Assembly (NCBI RefSeq): GCF_002855515.1
Contig: NZ_PKRP01000006.1
Span: 124,001 to 188,000 of the forward strand
Origin: Rhizobium sp. TH135
GTDB taxonomy: Bacteria; Pseudomonadota; Alphaproteobacteria; Rhizobiales; Rhizobiaceae
Reading direction: 5' to 3'
Length of the DNA stretch: 64,000 nucleotides
The notes under the pieces are model-generated. The model saw only the letters and a program-made list of their open reading frames with translations, searched no databases and had not been told where the DNA came from. Below are positions 36,513 to 47,593 of the stretch, piece by piece. The stretch's first letter is position 1; every line of letters begins with the position of its first letter. The position numbers were made by a program, and so were the translations under genes.

Positions 36513-38054
36513 ATGGCCGGCGGCCTCAAGCTTTACAACACGCTCACACGCGACAAGGTCGATTTCGAGCCGATCGACCCGGACAATGTGCGCCTGTATG
36601 TCTGCGGGCCGACCGTCTACGACTTCGCCCATATCGGCAATGCGCGTCCTGTCATCGTCTTCGACGTGCTCTACCGGCTGCTGCGCCACACCTATGGCGC
36701 GGACAAGGTCACCTATGTCCGCAACATCACCGACGTGGACGACAAGATCAACGCACGCGCACTGCGCGATTTCGGCGGGCAGATCGCCGATGGGTCGATG
36801 AGCCTCAACGAGGCGATCCGGGCCGTTACCGGCAAGACCGAGAGCCAGTTCCACGAGGACGTGGCCTCGCTCGGCTGCCTGAAGCCCACGGTCGAGCCGC
36901 GGGCCACCGACAATATTGCCCAGATGATCACGATCATCCAGCGGCTGCTCGACATGGGCCATGCCTATGTTGCTGAAGGATCCGAAGGCCACGAGGTGCT
37001 GTTTTCCACTGCCTCGATGGCGGACTACGGCATGCTGTCGAAGCGCAAGCTGGAGGACCAGCAGGCGGGCGCCCGCGTCGCCGTCGAAAGCCACAAGATG
37101 AACCCGGCCGATTTCGTGTTGTGGAAGCAGTCCGCCGACACTGAACCCGGCTGGCCGGCGAGCTTCACTTTCGAAAAGACGACCACGCCGATCTACGGCC
37201 GTCCCGGCTGGCATATCGAATGCTCCGCGATGGCCGACCGCTATCTCTGGGAAGAGATCAAGGATCGCCTCTCGCCGAAGGCCAAGGCCAAGCCGCATCA
37301 GTTCGACATCCATGGCGGCGGGCTCGACCTGATCTTCCCGCACCACGAAAACGAGATCGCTCAATCCTGCTGCGCCTTCGACAACGACCTGATGGCGACG
37401 GTGTGGATGCATAACGGCTTCCTGCAGGTCGAAGGCCGCAAGATGTCGAAGTCGGAAGGGAATTTTGTCACGATCAACGAGTTGTTGGCGACCGAGAAAT
37501 TCGGCGGTCGCCAGTGGCCGGGTGAGGTTCTGCGGCTTGCGATGCTGATGACGCATTACCGTCAGCCGATTGACTTTACCGTCGACAAACTCATTGAGGC
37601 GCGCGCCGCACTGGCAAAGTTCAAAAAGTGGGCCTTCGCGGCAGATGAAACAGGCTTTACCCCTGACTACGATTACAGGGCACCACATCCGGATGTTTGC
37701 GCAGCGCTGATGGATGATCTCAATACCCCGCTCGCGATTTCCTCTTTGCACCAGCAAGTGAACGAGCTGGCTGACCGACAGAAGCAGGGTGAGCCGGGCC
37801 ATGATCAGCGTTTGGCTCAATTTCGCGAAAGCATGAGATTGCTCGGGTTCTCAACTGAGGCTGAGGAAGTCAGCGACGACCTCTCTGCCGCCGTTCAGGC
37901 GCTGGTCGACATGCGGCTCGAAATGCTGAAGGCGAAGAATTTTGCCGAAGCCGACCGGATCCGCGACGAGCTTGCCGCCAAGGGCATCCAGCTCAAGGAC
38001 GGCAAGGACAAGGAAACCGGCGAACGGATCACGACCTGGGAGGTCAAGCGGTAG
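36513..38054 (+). CDS. cysS: cysteinyl-tRNA synthetase
   Basis: Class I aminoacyl-tRNA synthetase. 513 residues, slightly longer than E. coli CysRS (461). Zn ligand Cys in [18 protein letters not shown] (HIGN replaces HIGH, the normal class variant), [25 protein letters not shown] (Zn), [18 protein letters not shown] and the KMSKSEGN loop. The anticodon-binding C-domain includes [19 protein letters not shown]. Codon use between about 37555 and 37880 is less GC-rich than the flanks. Confidence 0.97.
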   Translation: MAGGLKLYNTLTRDKVDFEPIDPDNVRLYVCGPTVYDFAHIGNARPVIVFDVLYRLLRHTYGADKVTYVRNITDVDDKINARALRDFGGQIADGSMSLNEAIRAVTGKTESQFHEDVASLGCLKPTVEPRATDNIAQMITIIQRLLDMGHAYVAEGSEGHEVLFSTASMADYGMLSKRKLEDQQAGARVAVESHKMNPADFVLWKQSADTEPGWPASFTFEKTTTPIYGRPGWHIECSAMADRYLWEEIKDRLSPKAKAKPHQFDIHGGGLDLIFPHHENEIAQSCCAFDNDLMATVWMHNGFLQVEGRKMSKSEGNFVTINELLATEKFGGRQWPGEVLRLAMLMTHYRQPIDFTVDKLIEARAALAKFKKWAFAADETGFTPDYDYRAPHPDVCAALMDDLNTPLAISSLHQQVNELADRQKQGEPGHDQRLAQFRESMRLLGFSTEAEEVSDDLSAAVQALVDMRLEMLKAKNFAEADRIRDELAAKGIQLKDGKDKETGERITTWEVKR

Positions 38055-38089
38055 GATGGTTTTGGCTGCGGTGGAATGAGGAGACACGC

Positions 38090-38553
38090 ATGAGCGAGAT
38101 CCATAGCGGCGGCTGCCAATGCGGCGCGATCCGGTTCCAGGCGTCGAAGCTTGGGCGGCCGTCGATCTGTCATTGCCGCATGTGCCAGAAACACTTCGGC
38201 TCCTTCTTCGGCGCCTTCGTCACCGCTGATCAGGCGCACCTGACCTGGACGCGCGGACAGCCGATGCTTTACCGCTCCTCGTCCAAGGTGAAGCGCGGCT
38301 TCTGCGGCAAATGCGGTACGCCGCTTTCCTATCATCACCCCAATGGGGTGGAACTTGCGATCGGCGCCTTCGACCATCCGGAGAATTTCGAGCCGCAGGT
38401 TCAGGTCAACCACCAGAAGCGCCTGCCGTGGATCGATCATCTCTTCGAGAAGCCCGCCTATTCCAGCCCTGCGATGGAGGAGTTCTTCGCCTCGATCGAG
38501 AGCTTCCAGCACCCCGATCACGATACGGCCGTATGGCCACCGGAGGATGAACA

Positions 38554-38557
<4 letters not shown>
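38090..38557 (+). CDS. GFA-domain (S-(hydroxymethyl)glutathione synthase-like) protein, copy 1
   Basis: Zinc-binding protein of the GFA (Gfa/CENP-V) family, 155 residues. Cys sets: GGCQCGAIR, ICHCRMCQK and GFCGKCGTPL; all expected zinc ligands are kept. The family name comes from a formaldehyde-glutathione activity that most members have not been shown to have. Overlaps the next gene by 4 bp (ATGA), which encodes a close paralogue. Both copies share a C-terminal QHPDHDT motif, pointing to duplication. Confidence 0.93.
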
Positions 38558-40003
<1,446 letters not shown>

Positions 40004-40013
40004 AGTAAAGACT

Positions 40014-40051
40014 GCCCCTCACCCTACCCTCTCCCCGCAGGCGGGGAGAGG
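40014..40051. repeat. dispersed palindromic repeat (CCTCTCCCCGC type)
   Basis: CCCCTCACCCTACCCT leads into CCTCTCCCCGC-AG-GCGGGGAGAGG, a perfect 11-bp arm palindrome. This sequence class is scattered between genes in many alphaproteobacterial genomes. It lies in the pip-cimA gap; when read through in frame it yields the telltale peptide HPTLSPQAGRG, so it should not be counted as part of cimA. Confidence 0.8.
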
Positions 40052-40085
40052 ACGTGAGATCACCGAGTTGCCTGAGGACGACAGC

Positions 40086-41702
40086 ATGACGCTTGAAAAG
40101 ATCACCCTGTTCGACACGACGCTCCGCGACGGCCAGCAGACGCCGGGGATCGATTTTTCCGTTGAGGATAAGATCGCGATCGCGGCGATGCTGGATGATT
40201 TCGGCTTCGACTATGTCGAGGGCGGCTATCCGGGGGCAAACCCGACGGACACGACGTTCTTTTCCAAGAAGCGCACGCAAAAGGCCGGCTTCGTCGCCTT
40301 CGGCATGACCAAGCGCGCCGGCATTTCTGCCTCCAACGATCCGGGCCTCAGCCAGCTCATCCAGTCGAAGGCGGATGCCGTCTGTCTGGTCGCCAAGAGC
40401 TGGGACTATCATGTGAAGGTCGCGCTCGGCTGCACAAACGAGGAAAACCTCGAGAGCATCCGTGACAGCGTCAAGGCTGTGGTCGAAGCGGGCAAGCTTT
40501 CCATGGTTGACTGCGAGCATTTCTTCGACGGCTACAAGGCCAATCCTGCCTACGCCCTCGCCTGCGCCAAGGAAGCCTATCAGGCCGGCGCGCGCTGGGT
40601 CGTGCTCTGCGATACCAATGGCGGTACACAGCCGCCGGAAATCCGGGACATTGTCTCGGCCGTGATTGCCTCGGGCATCCCCGGCTCCTCGCTCGGTATC
40701 CACGCGCATAACGACACCGGGCAGGCGGTTGCCAATTCACTTGCTGCCGTCGAGGCCGGCGTGCGCCAGATCCAGGGCACGCTGAACGGCATCGGCGAAC
40801 GCTGCGGCAATGCCGATCTCGTCACGATCATCCCGACGCTCTGTCTGAAGGAGACCTATTCCTCGCGCTTCGAGACCTCGATCGACCGCGAGAAGCTTGT
40901 CGGCCTGACGCGCCTGTCGCGCGCCTTCGACGAGCTGCTCAACCGCTCGCCCAACCACCAATCGCCTTATGTCGGCGGCTCGGCCTTTGCCACCAAGGCC
41001 GGCATCCATGCCTCGGCACTTCTGAAAGATCCGAAGACCTACGAGCATGTCGAGCCTGAAAGCGTCGGCAATTTCCGCAAGGTCATGGTGTCGGATCAGG
41101 GCGGCAAGGCGAACTTCCTCAACGAGCTGAAGCGCCGCGGCATCACGGTTGCCAAGGACGATCCGAAGCTCGACACGCTGATCTCGGTCGTCAAGGAACG
41201 CGAGGCTTCCGGCTACGCCTATGAGGGCGCGGATGCGAGCTTCGAGCTTCTGGCGCTGAAGACGCTCGGCACCGTGCCGGATTTCTTCGCCGTCGAGAGT
41301 TTCCGCGTCATGGTCGAGCGCCGTTTCGACAGCCATGGTCGCCTGAAAACAGTCTCGGAAGCGGTGGTCCGGGTGATTGTCGATGGCGAAACCGTCATGT
41401 CGGTTGCGGAAGGCGATGGTCCGGTCAATGCGCTGGACATTGCGCTGCGCAAGGATCTCGGCAAATACCAGTCCGAAATTCTCGACCTGGAGCTGGCGGA
41501 CTACAAGGTCCGCATCCTCAACGGCGGCACCGAGGCGATCACCCGCGTCCTGATCGAGTCCACCGATGCGACTGGCGCCCGCTGGTGGACGGTGGGCGTC
41601 TCCGAGAACATCATCGACGCCTCCTTCCAGGCCCTGATGGACTCGATTGTCTACAAGCTGATGAAGAACCGCGAACTCGCAGGTCAGATCGCGGCGGAGT
41701 GA
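40086..41702 (+). CDS. cimA: citramalate synthase (CimA type)
   Basis: Condenses acetyl-CoA with pyruvate to (R)-citramalate, a threonine-independent entry to isoleucine. 538 residues. DRE-TIM catalytic domain with FDTTLRDGQQTPGIDFS, the metal motif GIHAHNDTGQAVANS and GTLNGIGERCGNADL; central ATKAGIHASALLK; C-terminal LeuA-type dimer/regulatory domain (PVNALDIALRKDL, TGARWWTVGVSENII). ATG 40086 follows GAGGA; the open frame upstream is the repeat and is rejected. 2-isopropylmalate synthase is the alternative, but the long family-specific C-terminus favours citramalate synthase. Confidence 0.93.
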   Translation: MTLEKITLFDTTLRDGQQTPGIDFSVEDKIAIAAMLDDFGFDYVEGGYPGANPTDTTFFSKKRTQKAGFVAFGMTKRAGISASNDPGLSQLIQSKADAVCLVAKSWDYHVKVALGCTNEENLESIRDSVKAVVEAGKLSMVDCEHFFDGYKANPAYALACAKEAYQAGARWVVLCDTNGGTQPPEIRDIVSAVIASGIPGSSLGIHAHNDTGQAVANSLAAVEAGVRQIQGTLNGIGERCGNADLVTIIPTLCLKETYSSRFETSIDREKLVGLTRLSRAFDELLNRSPNHQSPYVGGSAFATKAGIHASALLKDPKTYEHVEPESVGNFRKVMVSDQGGKANFLNELKRRGITVAKDDPKLDTLISVVKEREASGYAYEGADASFELLALKTLGTVPDFFAVESFRVMVERRFDSHGRLKTVSEAVVRVIVDGETVMSVAEGDGPVNALDIALRKDLGKYQSEILDLELADYKVRILNGGTEAITRVLIESTDATGARWWTVGVSENIIDASFQALMDSIVYKLMKNRELAGQIAAE

Positions 41703-41818
41703 GATCGGCGCGCCCAAACGATCGGTCTGCCTGAACGATGCTTCACAGAAATGAATTGGCGCCTGCAACCTTGCGGGCGTAATCCCGTTTCCAAGCATAA
41801 CAAAAGTCAGGAAACACC

Positions 41819-42715
41819 ATGGCCGACGTCTCCGCTCCTGCCGAGAACCGGGACAGCCTGAATGGCTTTCTCTTCGCGCTCTCGGCCTATCTCCTGTGGG
41901 GCTTCCTGCCGCTCTACATGAAGGCGCTCGCGCATATCTCGCCGGCGGAGGTGATCGCGCATCGCATCCTCTGGTCGATCCCAGTCGCCGGCCTGCTGCT
42001 GATCATCCTCAAACGCACCGATGAGTTGAAGAAGGCGATGCGCAATCCGCGCATGCTCGGCATGGCCGCCGTCACCGCGACGCTGATCAGCGTCAACTGG
42101 GGCATCTATGTCTGGGCGATCGGAACCGGCCATGCGCTGGACACCGCACTGGGCTATTTCATCAACCCGCTGTTCTCGATCTTGATGGGCGCGGTCCTTC
42201 TAAAGGAAAAGCTGAAGAAGACGCAGATCGCGGCCTTGGCGCTCGTCGTGCTCGCCGTGGTGATCCTGACTGTGGAAGCGGGCCGTCTGCCGGTGGTGGC
42301 GCTGGCGCTCACCTTCTCCTGGGGCTTCTACGCCTTCTTCCGCAAGACATTGCCGATTGGGCCGAACCAGGGCTTCCTGCTCGAGGTGCTGCTGCTGTCG
42401 CCGATCGCGCTCGGCTATCTCGTCTATCTCAACTTGCAGGGCGGCGGGCATTTTCTGATGGGCAACATGACCGATACGATCCTGCTCGCCTCGGCGGGGC
42501 TGGTGACGGCCGTGCCGCTCATCCTTTATGCCAACGGCGCCAAGCTGTTGCGCCTCTCGACCATCGGCATCATGCAGTATATCGCGCCATCGATGATCTT
42601 CATCACCGCCGTATTCGTTTTCAACGAACCCTTCAGCATGGCGAAGGCTGTCGCCTTCCCGCTCATTTGGTCGGCCTTGGTGATCTATACGCTGCCGATG
42701 CTTCGGCAGCGCTGA
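41819..42715 (+). CDS. rarD: EamA family transporter RarD
   Basis: Ten-TM DMT-superfamily protein, RarD subfamily (linked to chloramphenicol sensitivity; true substrate unknown). 298 residues. NGFLFALSAYLLWGFLPLYMK, SPAEVIAHRILWSIP, NWGIYVWAIGTGHALDTALG and YFINPLFSILMGAVLLKEKL are RarD hallmarks, with FNEPFSMAKAVAFPLIWSAL near the end. Convergent with the LOG gene, 10 bp between stops. Confidence 0.95.
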   Translation: MADVSAPAENRDSLNGFLFALSAYLLWGFLPLYMKALAHISPAEVIAHRILWSIPVAGLLLIILKRTDELKKAMRNPRMLGMAAVTATLISVNWGIYVWAIGTGHALDTALGYFINPLFSILMGAVLLKEKLKKTQIAALALVVLAVVILTVEAGRLPVVALALTFSWGFYAFFRKTLPIGPNQGFLLEVLLLSPIALGYLVYLNLQGGGHFLMGNMTDTILLASAGLVTAVPLILYANGAKLLRLSTIGIMQYIAPSMIFITAVFVFNEPFSMAKAVAFPLIWSALVIYTLPMLRQR

Positions 42716-42725
42716 TCGCTTCGTC

Positions 42726-43346
42726 TCAAAGCTTGGAAATCGTCGCCGGGTCGCCTTCGGGCGCTCCGGTCTCGGCCCAGCGCGTTTCGATCGCCGGCAC
42801 GATATCCTCGATCCTGTCGATAACCAGCGGCCGCACGAGATGAGCCGTGTGGATGAAGCCGGATGCCGACATGTGGTCGACGAGCTCCAGCATCGGCTTC
42901 CAGAAGTCATTCACATTGGCAAAGACCATCGGCTTGGCGTGACGGCCGAGCTGGCCCCAGGTCATGATCTCGACGATCTCTTCCAGCGTGCCAATGCCAC
43001 CCGGCAGCGTCACGAAGGCGTCCGAGCGCTCGAACATGGCGTGCTTGCGCTCGTGCATGTCCTTGGTGATGATCAATTCGTTGAGCTGGCCGAGCGAATG
43101 GCGCGTCGCTTCCATATCGACGAGGAATTCGGGTATGATGCCCGTCACGTGACCACCGGCGGACAAAACGCCCGAGGCAACTGCCCCCATGATGCCCTTG
43201 GTGCCGCCGCCATAGACCAGGCGGAGGTTGTTTTCGGCCAGTGCGCGGCCGAAATTGCGGCCTGCTTCCATGAAGGCGGGATCGCGTCCGGGCTGAGAGC
43301 CGCAATAGACGCAGACGGATCGAATCGGGGTTTTCTGTTCGCTCAT
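42726..43346 (-). CDS. LOG family protein (cytokinin riboside 5'-monophosphate phosphoribohydrolase type)
   Basis: 206 residues, TIGR00730/LOG family. VCVYCGSQPGRDPAFMEAG, LVYGGGTKGIMGAVASG and the PGGIGTLEEIVEIMTW motif, of the PGGxGTxxE catalytic type. Members release adenine-type bases from nucleoside monophosphates; in plant-associated bacteria this can make cytokinins, otherwise it is nucleotide housekeeping. MSEQKTPIRSVCVY is the start; 82 further in-frame codons upstream have no family similarity. Divergent from the LysM gene (157 bp). Confidence 0.94.
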   Translation of the reverse strand: MSEQKTPIRSVCVYCGSQPGRDPAFMEAGRNFGRALAENNLRLVYGGGTKGIMGAVASGVLSAGGHVTGIIPEFLVDMEATRHSLGQLNELIITKDMHERKHAMFERSDAFVTLPGGIGTLEEIVEIMTWGQLGRHAKPMVFANVNDFWKPMLELVDHMSASGFIHTAHLVRPLVIDRIEDIVPAIETRWAETGAPEGDPATISKL

Positions 43347-43503
43347 ACGGGGCAAAAAACAGGCTCGCCCGCTCAAGGTCAACAAAATTGGCTGAAAACC
43401 CTTGTCCGGCCGGGTGGATTGATCCATCGCCGCTTGTCGATTCATCGGGTTGACGCTAGCAATTCCAAGGGAATGGCGGCTGTTCCGCCGGGAGACTTGA
43501 GAA

Positions 43504-45564
43504 ATGAAGAACCGTGCCCTCTGGGTGGTCCTGCTGGTCCTTGCCATCGTCAGCCTGCTGATGGTGTTCGTCATCATGCCGCGGCTCAACACGCCGACGG
43601 CCGATCTGCCAACGGTGAACGCGGCCGCCGATGCGGCGAAGTCCGCAGCCGACCAGGTTCAGGCCACTGCCGAAACCGCAGCCGCCGATGTCGCCGCAAC
43701 GGCCGCACAGAAGATGGATCGCCTGAAGAGCGAGGCGGTGAAGGCCGTCGACGGCATCTCGGCGCTGTTTGCCGATGGCCGCACGCCCGGCATCGAAGCC
43801 TATTCGGCAGCCAAGACGCTGGCCCAGGGCGCACTCGAGGCTCTTTCGACCATCGATATTCCAGAGGGACTGGATACGGCCGTGATGGATGGCATCAAGG
43901 CGGTTCAGGCCGATGCCGCGCTGGCGCTGGCGCTCGTTCAGCAACTGCCTGCCGACCCTGCCCAAGCAGCCAACATGGTCGCGTCGATCAAGGACGCGCT
44001 TCTCGGCAAGCCGGTCACCCCGGCACCGGTCGCGGAGGCGCCTGCTGATATTGCCCCTCGTTTCGACATCCTCCGCGTCGAGCCGGATGGTTCGACCGTG
44101 ATTGCCGGCAATGCACTCCCCGGCGCCAAGGTCGAAATCCTCAACGGCAACCAAGTTATCTCCTCGCAGACCGTCGACGGCACAGGCGATTTCGCAGCCG
44201 TGCTCGACCAGCCGCTGGCACCCGGCGACCACTCGCTGCAGATCCGGGCCACGGCCCCTGATGGCAATGTCGTCACCTCGGAAGAGGTCGCGACGATTTC
44301 CGTGCCGGAAGGTGGCAAGGGCGAACTGCTCGCCATGGTGTCGAAGCCGGGCGAAGCGAGCCGCATGATAACGCTTCCGGGCTCGGACAATGCGTCCACC
44401 GCGGCGCCTGCACAGCCCGCAGCAGCAACCGCTCCGGCCGCGACGGCTGGCGGCGTCACCCTGCCGGAACTTCCGGCTGCAGCGAGCGAACTCGCGACCT
44501 CTGCACCCGTCATGCCCGGCAGCGCGGAAACCGCGGCTGCTCCTGCCAACCAGCCGACGACCGAGCCCCCCGCATCCCTTCCGGGCGCCACCGAGGTTCA
44601 GGTTACCGCCGTCGAGATCGAGGGCGAACGCATCTTCGTGGCCGGTAAGGCACCGGCCGGTGCCACCGTGCGCGGCTTTGCCGACAAGGCCGTGATCGGT
44701 GAGGCCGTCAGCGACACGAGCGGCAATTTCGTCATCGAGGGCGAGATGAAGCTCGAAGTCGGAAACCACATCATCGAGGTCGAACTGCTGGATGCGACCG
44801 GCAAGGTCGTTGTGCGCGCCTCGGTGCCCTTCGAGCGCCCTGCAGGCGAGCAGGTCTCTGTCGTTGCCCAGACGGCACCAGCTGCAGCAGCTGCTGCGGC
44901 AAGCCCGGAACAGGCGGAATTCGAGCGGCTGCGCATCTCGCTGACCAAGGCGATGACGATCCTCGAAAATCTCTTCGCAAACGGTCAGAAGCCGGCACTG
45001 GAGCAGGCAGCTGCGGCCCGTTCGGCAACGGAAATCGGCCTCCAGTCGATTGCCGCTTTCCGGGCTGGTCCGAACGCCGATCCGGCCTTCATCGCAGCCG
45101 TGGATGCCCATGCCGCAAAGGCGCGAGAAGCCTTGGCACTGCTCCAGCCGATTGCTGCCGGTGATGTCGACGCGCTCGGCGCGGTCTTGCCGAAGCTCGT
45201 CGCCCTGATCCGCGATCTGTTGAACGAGCCGACACCGGCAGCGACGGCGGCACCAGCTGCAGAAGCAGCAGCCCCTGCACAATCAGCAGCGGCGGCGACG
45301 TCCGAGCCGAAGACGATCCAGCAGGCGCCGCTTGCCCAGAGCGACAGCAGCGTAATCATCCGTCGGGGCGACACGCTCTGGCAGATCTCGCGCCGCGTCT
45401 ATGGCCAGGGCGTGCGCTACACGACGATCTATCTCGCCAATGAGAACCAGATCAACAATCCGGATATGATCGAGCCCGGCCAGATCTTCACCGTCCCGCG
45501 CGATGCGCTGCCGAATGCGGAGGAAATCCACCGCAAACGTCTCCGCGGTGAGGCTGTGAACTAA
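43504..45564 (+). CDS. envelope protein with duplicated helical domain, two Ig-like domains and C-terminal LysM
   Basis: 686 residues. One N-terminal TM (LWVVLLVLAIVSLLMVFVIM) anchors it, so the rest is periplasmic. Order: helical domain A1 about 80-170 (ISALFADGRTPGIEAYSAAK); Ig-like 1 about 185-268 (VIAGNALPGAKVEILNGNQV); Ala/Pro linker; Ig-like 2 about 364-445 (IFVAGKAPAGATVRGFADKA); A2 about 473-575 (LENLFANGQKPALEQAAAA), similar to A1; linker; LysM about 615-671 (IIRRGDTLWQISRRVYG). LysM implies peptidoglycan binding. Ends at a strong terminator. Similar LysM proteins occur in rhizobia, but the function is unknown. Confidence 0.93.
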   Translation: MKNRALWVVLLVLAIVSLLMVFVIMPRLNTPTADLPTVNAAADAAKSAADQVQATAETAAADVAATAAQKMDRLKSEAVKAVDGISALFADGRTPGIEAYSAAKTLAQGALEALSTIDIPEGLDTAVMDGIKAVQADAALALALVQQLPADPAQAANMVASIKDALLGKPVTPAPVAEAPADIAPRFDILRVEPDGSTVIAGNALPGAKVEILNGNQVISSQTVDGTGDFAAVLDQPLAPGDHSLQIRATAPDGNVVTSEEVATISVPEGGKGELLAMVSKPGEASRMITLPGSDNASTAAPAQPAAATAPAATAGGVTLPELPAAASELATSAPVMPGSAETAAAPANQPTTEPPASLPGATEVQVTAVEIEGERIFVAGKAPAGATVRGFADKAVIGEAVSDTSGNFVIEGEMKLEVGNHIIEVELLDATGKVVVRASVPFERPAGEQVSVVAQTAPAAAAAAASPEQAEFERLRISLTKAMTILENLFANGQKPALEQAAAARSATEIGLQSIAAFRAGPNADPAFIAAVDAHAAKAREALALLQPIAAGDVDALGAVLPKLVALIRDLLNEPTPAATAAPAAEAAAPAQSAAAATSEPKTIQQAPLAQSDSSVIIRRGDTLWQISRRVYGQGVRYTTIYLANENQINNPDMIEPGQIFTVPRDALPNAEEIHRKRLRGEAVN

Positions 45565-45618
45565 GCTTTCACAGATCCGTCATTGTATTCGCGCGAGCGA
45601 AAACCTAATTGAGTAAGA

Positions 45619-45651
45619 GCGGCGGTCCTCCCAAGGGATCGCCGCTTTTTG
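45619..45651 (+). terminator. terminator after the LysM gene
   Basis: AGCGGCG/CGCCGCT stem (7 bp) enclosing an inner TCCC/GGGA helix, then a TTTT run. It is 55 bp past the LysM stop and 29 bp before the ABC exporter ATG. Confidence 0.85.
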
Positions 45652-45679
45652 ATCTGCATGCAAGCGAGAGGGTCCGGGG

Positions 45680-47569
45680 ATGGCTGAGGCGAAGAAGAAG
45701 ACGGTATCGGCCGACGACGGCAACCCGATGCAGACCCTCGTCAACCTCTGGCCCTACATGTGGCCGGCCGATCGTTTCGATCTGAAGATGCGTGTGGTCT
45801 GGGCCACAGTCTTCCTGATCATCTCGAAGTTTGTCCTGATCCTCGTCCCTTATTTCTTCAAATGGGCGACCGACGCGCTGGATGGCCGGATCGATATGGC
45901 AGGTTTTCTGCCGACCTTCCTGCTCGGCGCCGTCGCGCTCGTCATCTTCTATAATCTCACCCGCATCCTGCAGGTCGGCCTCAACCAGCTGCGTGACGCG
46001 CTGTTTGCCAGCGTCGGCCAGCATGCGGTGCGCCAGCTCGCCTACAAGACCTTCGTGCACATGCACCAGCTGTCGCTGCGCTTCCACCTCGAGCGCAAGA
46101 CCGGTGGCCTGTCGCGCATCATCGAGCGCGGCACCAAGGGCATCGAAACGATCGTGCGCTTCACGATCCTCAACTCGATCCCGACGCTGATCGAATTCAT
46201 CCTGACGGCAGCGATCTTCTGGTGGACCTACGGCTTCTCCTATCTCGGCGTGACCGCCTTCACGGTCTGGGCCTATATCTGGTTCACGATCCGCGCCTCC
46301 GACTGGCGCATCGGCATCCGCCGCGCGATGAACGACAGCGATACGGACGCCAACACCAAGGCGATCGACTCGCTCCTCAACTTCGAGACGGTCAAGTATT
46401 TCGGCAATGAGGAGATGGAGGCCAAGCGCTTCGATGCCTCGATGGCGAAATACGAAAAGTCGGCGACGCAGGTCTGGACCTCGCTCGGCTGGCTGAACTT
46501 CGGCCAGGGCCTGATCTTTGGCATCGGCACTGCGATCATCATGGTGATGTCGGCGCTTGCCGTGCAGCGCGGCGAGCAGACCATCGGCGATTTCGTTTTC
46601 GTCAACGCCATGCTGATGCAGCTTTCGATCCCGCTCAACTTCATCGGCTTCGTCTATCGCGAAATCCGCCAAGGCCTGACCGATATCGAGCAGATGTTCG
46701 ATCTCCTTGAGGTCCAAGCCGAAGTGGTGGACAGCCCCGCTGCCAAGCCGCTGGTCATTGCGCAGGGGGCCATTGCCTTCAAGGATGTGCATTTCCACTA
46801 CGACCCGGAGCGTCCGATCCTGAAGGGCGTCTCCTTCGAGGTCCCCGCGGGCAAGACGGTCGCCGTGGTCGGACCGTCGGGTGCCGGCAAGTCCACCATT
46901 TCCCGCCTGCTCTATCGCTTCTATGATGTGCAACAGGGCTCGATCACGATCGATGGTCAGGACGTGCGGGACATCACGCAGAAATCGCTCCGCGCGGCCA
47001 TCGGCATGGTCCCGCAGGATACCGTGCTGTTCAACGATACGATCGCCTACAACATCCGCTATGGCCGGCCGGGTGCTGCCGAAGACGACCTCGTCCAGGC
47101 GGCCGAAATCGCTCAGATCTCGAACTTCATCAAGGATCTGCCCGATGGCTTCGATACCAAGGTCGGTGAACGCGGCCTGAAGCTTTCAGGCGGCGAAAAG
47201 CAGCGTGTCGCGATCGCGCGCACCGTGCTCAAGGCACCGCCGATCCTCATCCTCGACGAGGCGACTTCGGCGCTCGACACCACCACCGAGCACGAAATCC
47301 AGTCGGCGCTCGACATCGTCTCCAAGAACCGCACGACGCTGGTCATCGCTCACCGTCTGTCGACGGTCGTTGCTGCCGACGAAATCATCGTCCTCAAGGG
47401 CGGGGAAATTGCGGAGCGCGGCAGCCATGCGGACCTGCTGGAGCAAAACGGTCTCTATGCCTCGATGTGGAACCGTCAGCGCGAAGCGACCCAGGCCGAA
47501 GAAAAGCTGCGGCAGGTGCGCGAGAGTGACGAACTCGGTGTCGTGGTGCGTCGTCCTCCGGCCATCTAA
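45680..47569 (+). CDS. Atm1-type ABC exporter (fused TM and ATPase)
   Basis: 629 residues. TM domain with six helices about 35-320, then an ATPase. The signature of the Atm1/ABCB7/HMT1 group is NDSDTDANTKAIDSLLNFE followed by TVKYFGNEEMEA. Walker [19 protein letters not shown]-loop VPQDTVLF; signature LSGGEKQR; Walker B ILILDEATSALD; H-loop IAHRLSTV. Characterised bacterial members export glutathione conjugates and metal-thiol complexes; the mitochondrial orthologue supports cytosolic Fe-S assembly. Probably its own transcript after the terminator at 45619. Confidence 0.95.
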   Translation: MAEAKKKTVSADDGNPMQTLVNLWPYMWPADRFDLKMRVVWATVFLIISKFVLILVPYFFKWATDALDGRIDMAGFLPTFLLGAVALVIFYNLTRILQVGLNQLRDALFASVGQHAVRQLAYKTFVHMHQLSLRFHLERKTGGLSRIIERGTKGIETIVRFTILNSIPTLIEFILTAAIFWWTYGFSYLGVTAFTVWAYIWFTIRASDWRIGIRRAMNDSDTDANTKAIDSLLNFETVKYFGNEEMEAKRFDASMAKYEKSATQVWTSLGWLNFGQGLIFGIGTAIIMVMSALAVQRGEQTIGDFVFVNAMLMQLSIPLNFIGFVYREIRQGLTDIEQMFDLLEVQAEVVDSPAAKPLVIAQGAIAFKDVHFHYDPERPILKGVSFEVPAGKTVAVVGPSGAGKSTISRLLYRFYDVQQGSITIDGQDVRDITQKSLRAAIGMVPQDTVLFNDTIAYNIRYGRPGAAEDDLVQAAEIAQISNFIKDLPDGFDTKVGERGLKLSGGEKQRVAIARTVLKAPPILILDEATSALDTTTEHEIQSALDIVSKNRTTLVIAHRLSTVVAADEIIVLKGGEIAERGSHADLLEQNGLYASMWNRQREATQAEEKLRQVRESDELGVVVRRPPAI

Positions 47570-47593
47570 GCTGACGGACAGCCCGGCCGGCGC

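Noticed and set aside
36252-37820. Minus-strand frame opposite cysS
   Set aside because: CysRS motifs on the plus strand are complete; the antisense product matches nothing I recognise.
43456-45282. 608-codon frame antisense to the LysM gene
   Set aside because: Composition is Cys/Arg/Gly-rich without motifs; the plus strand has a signal anchor, Ig-like domains and LysM.
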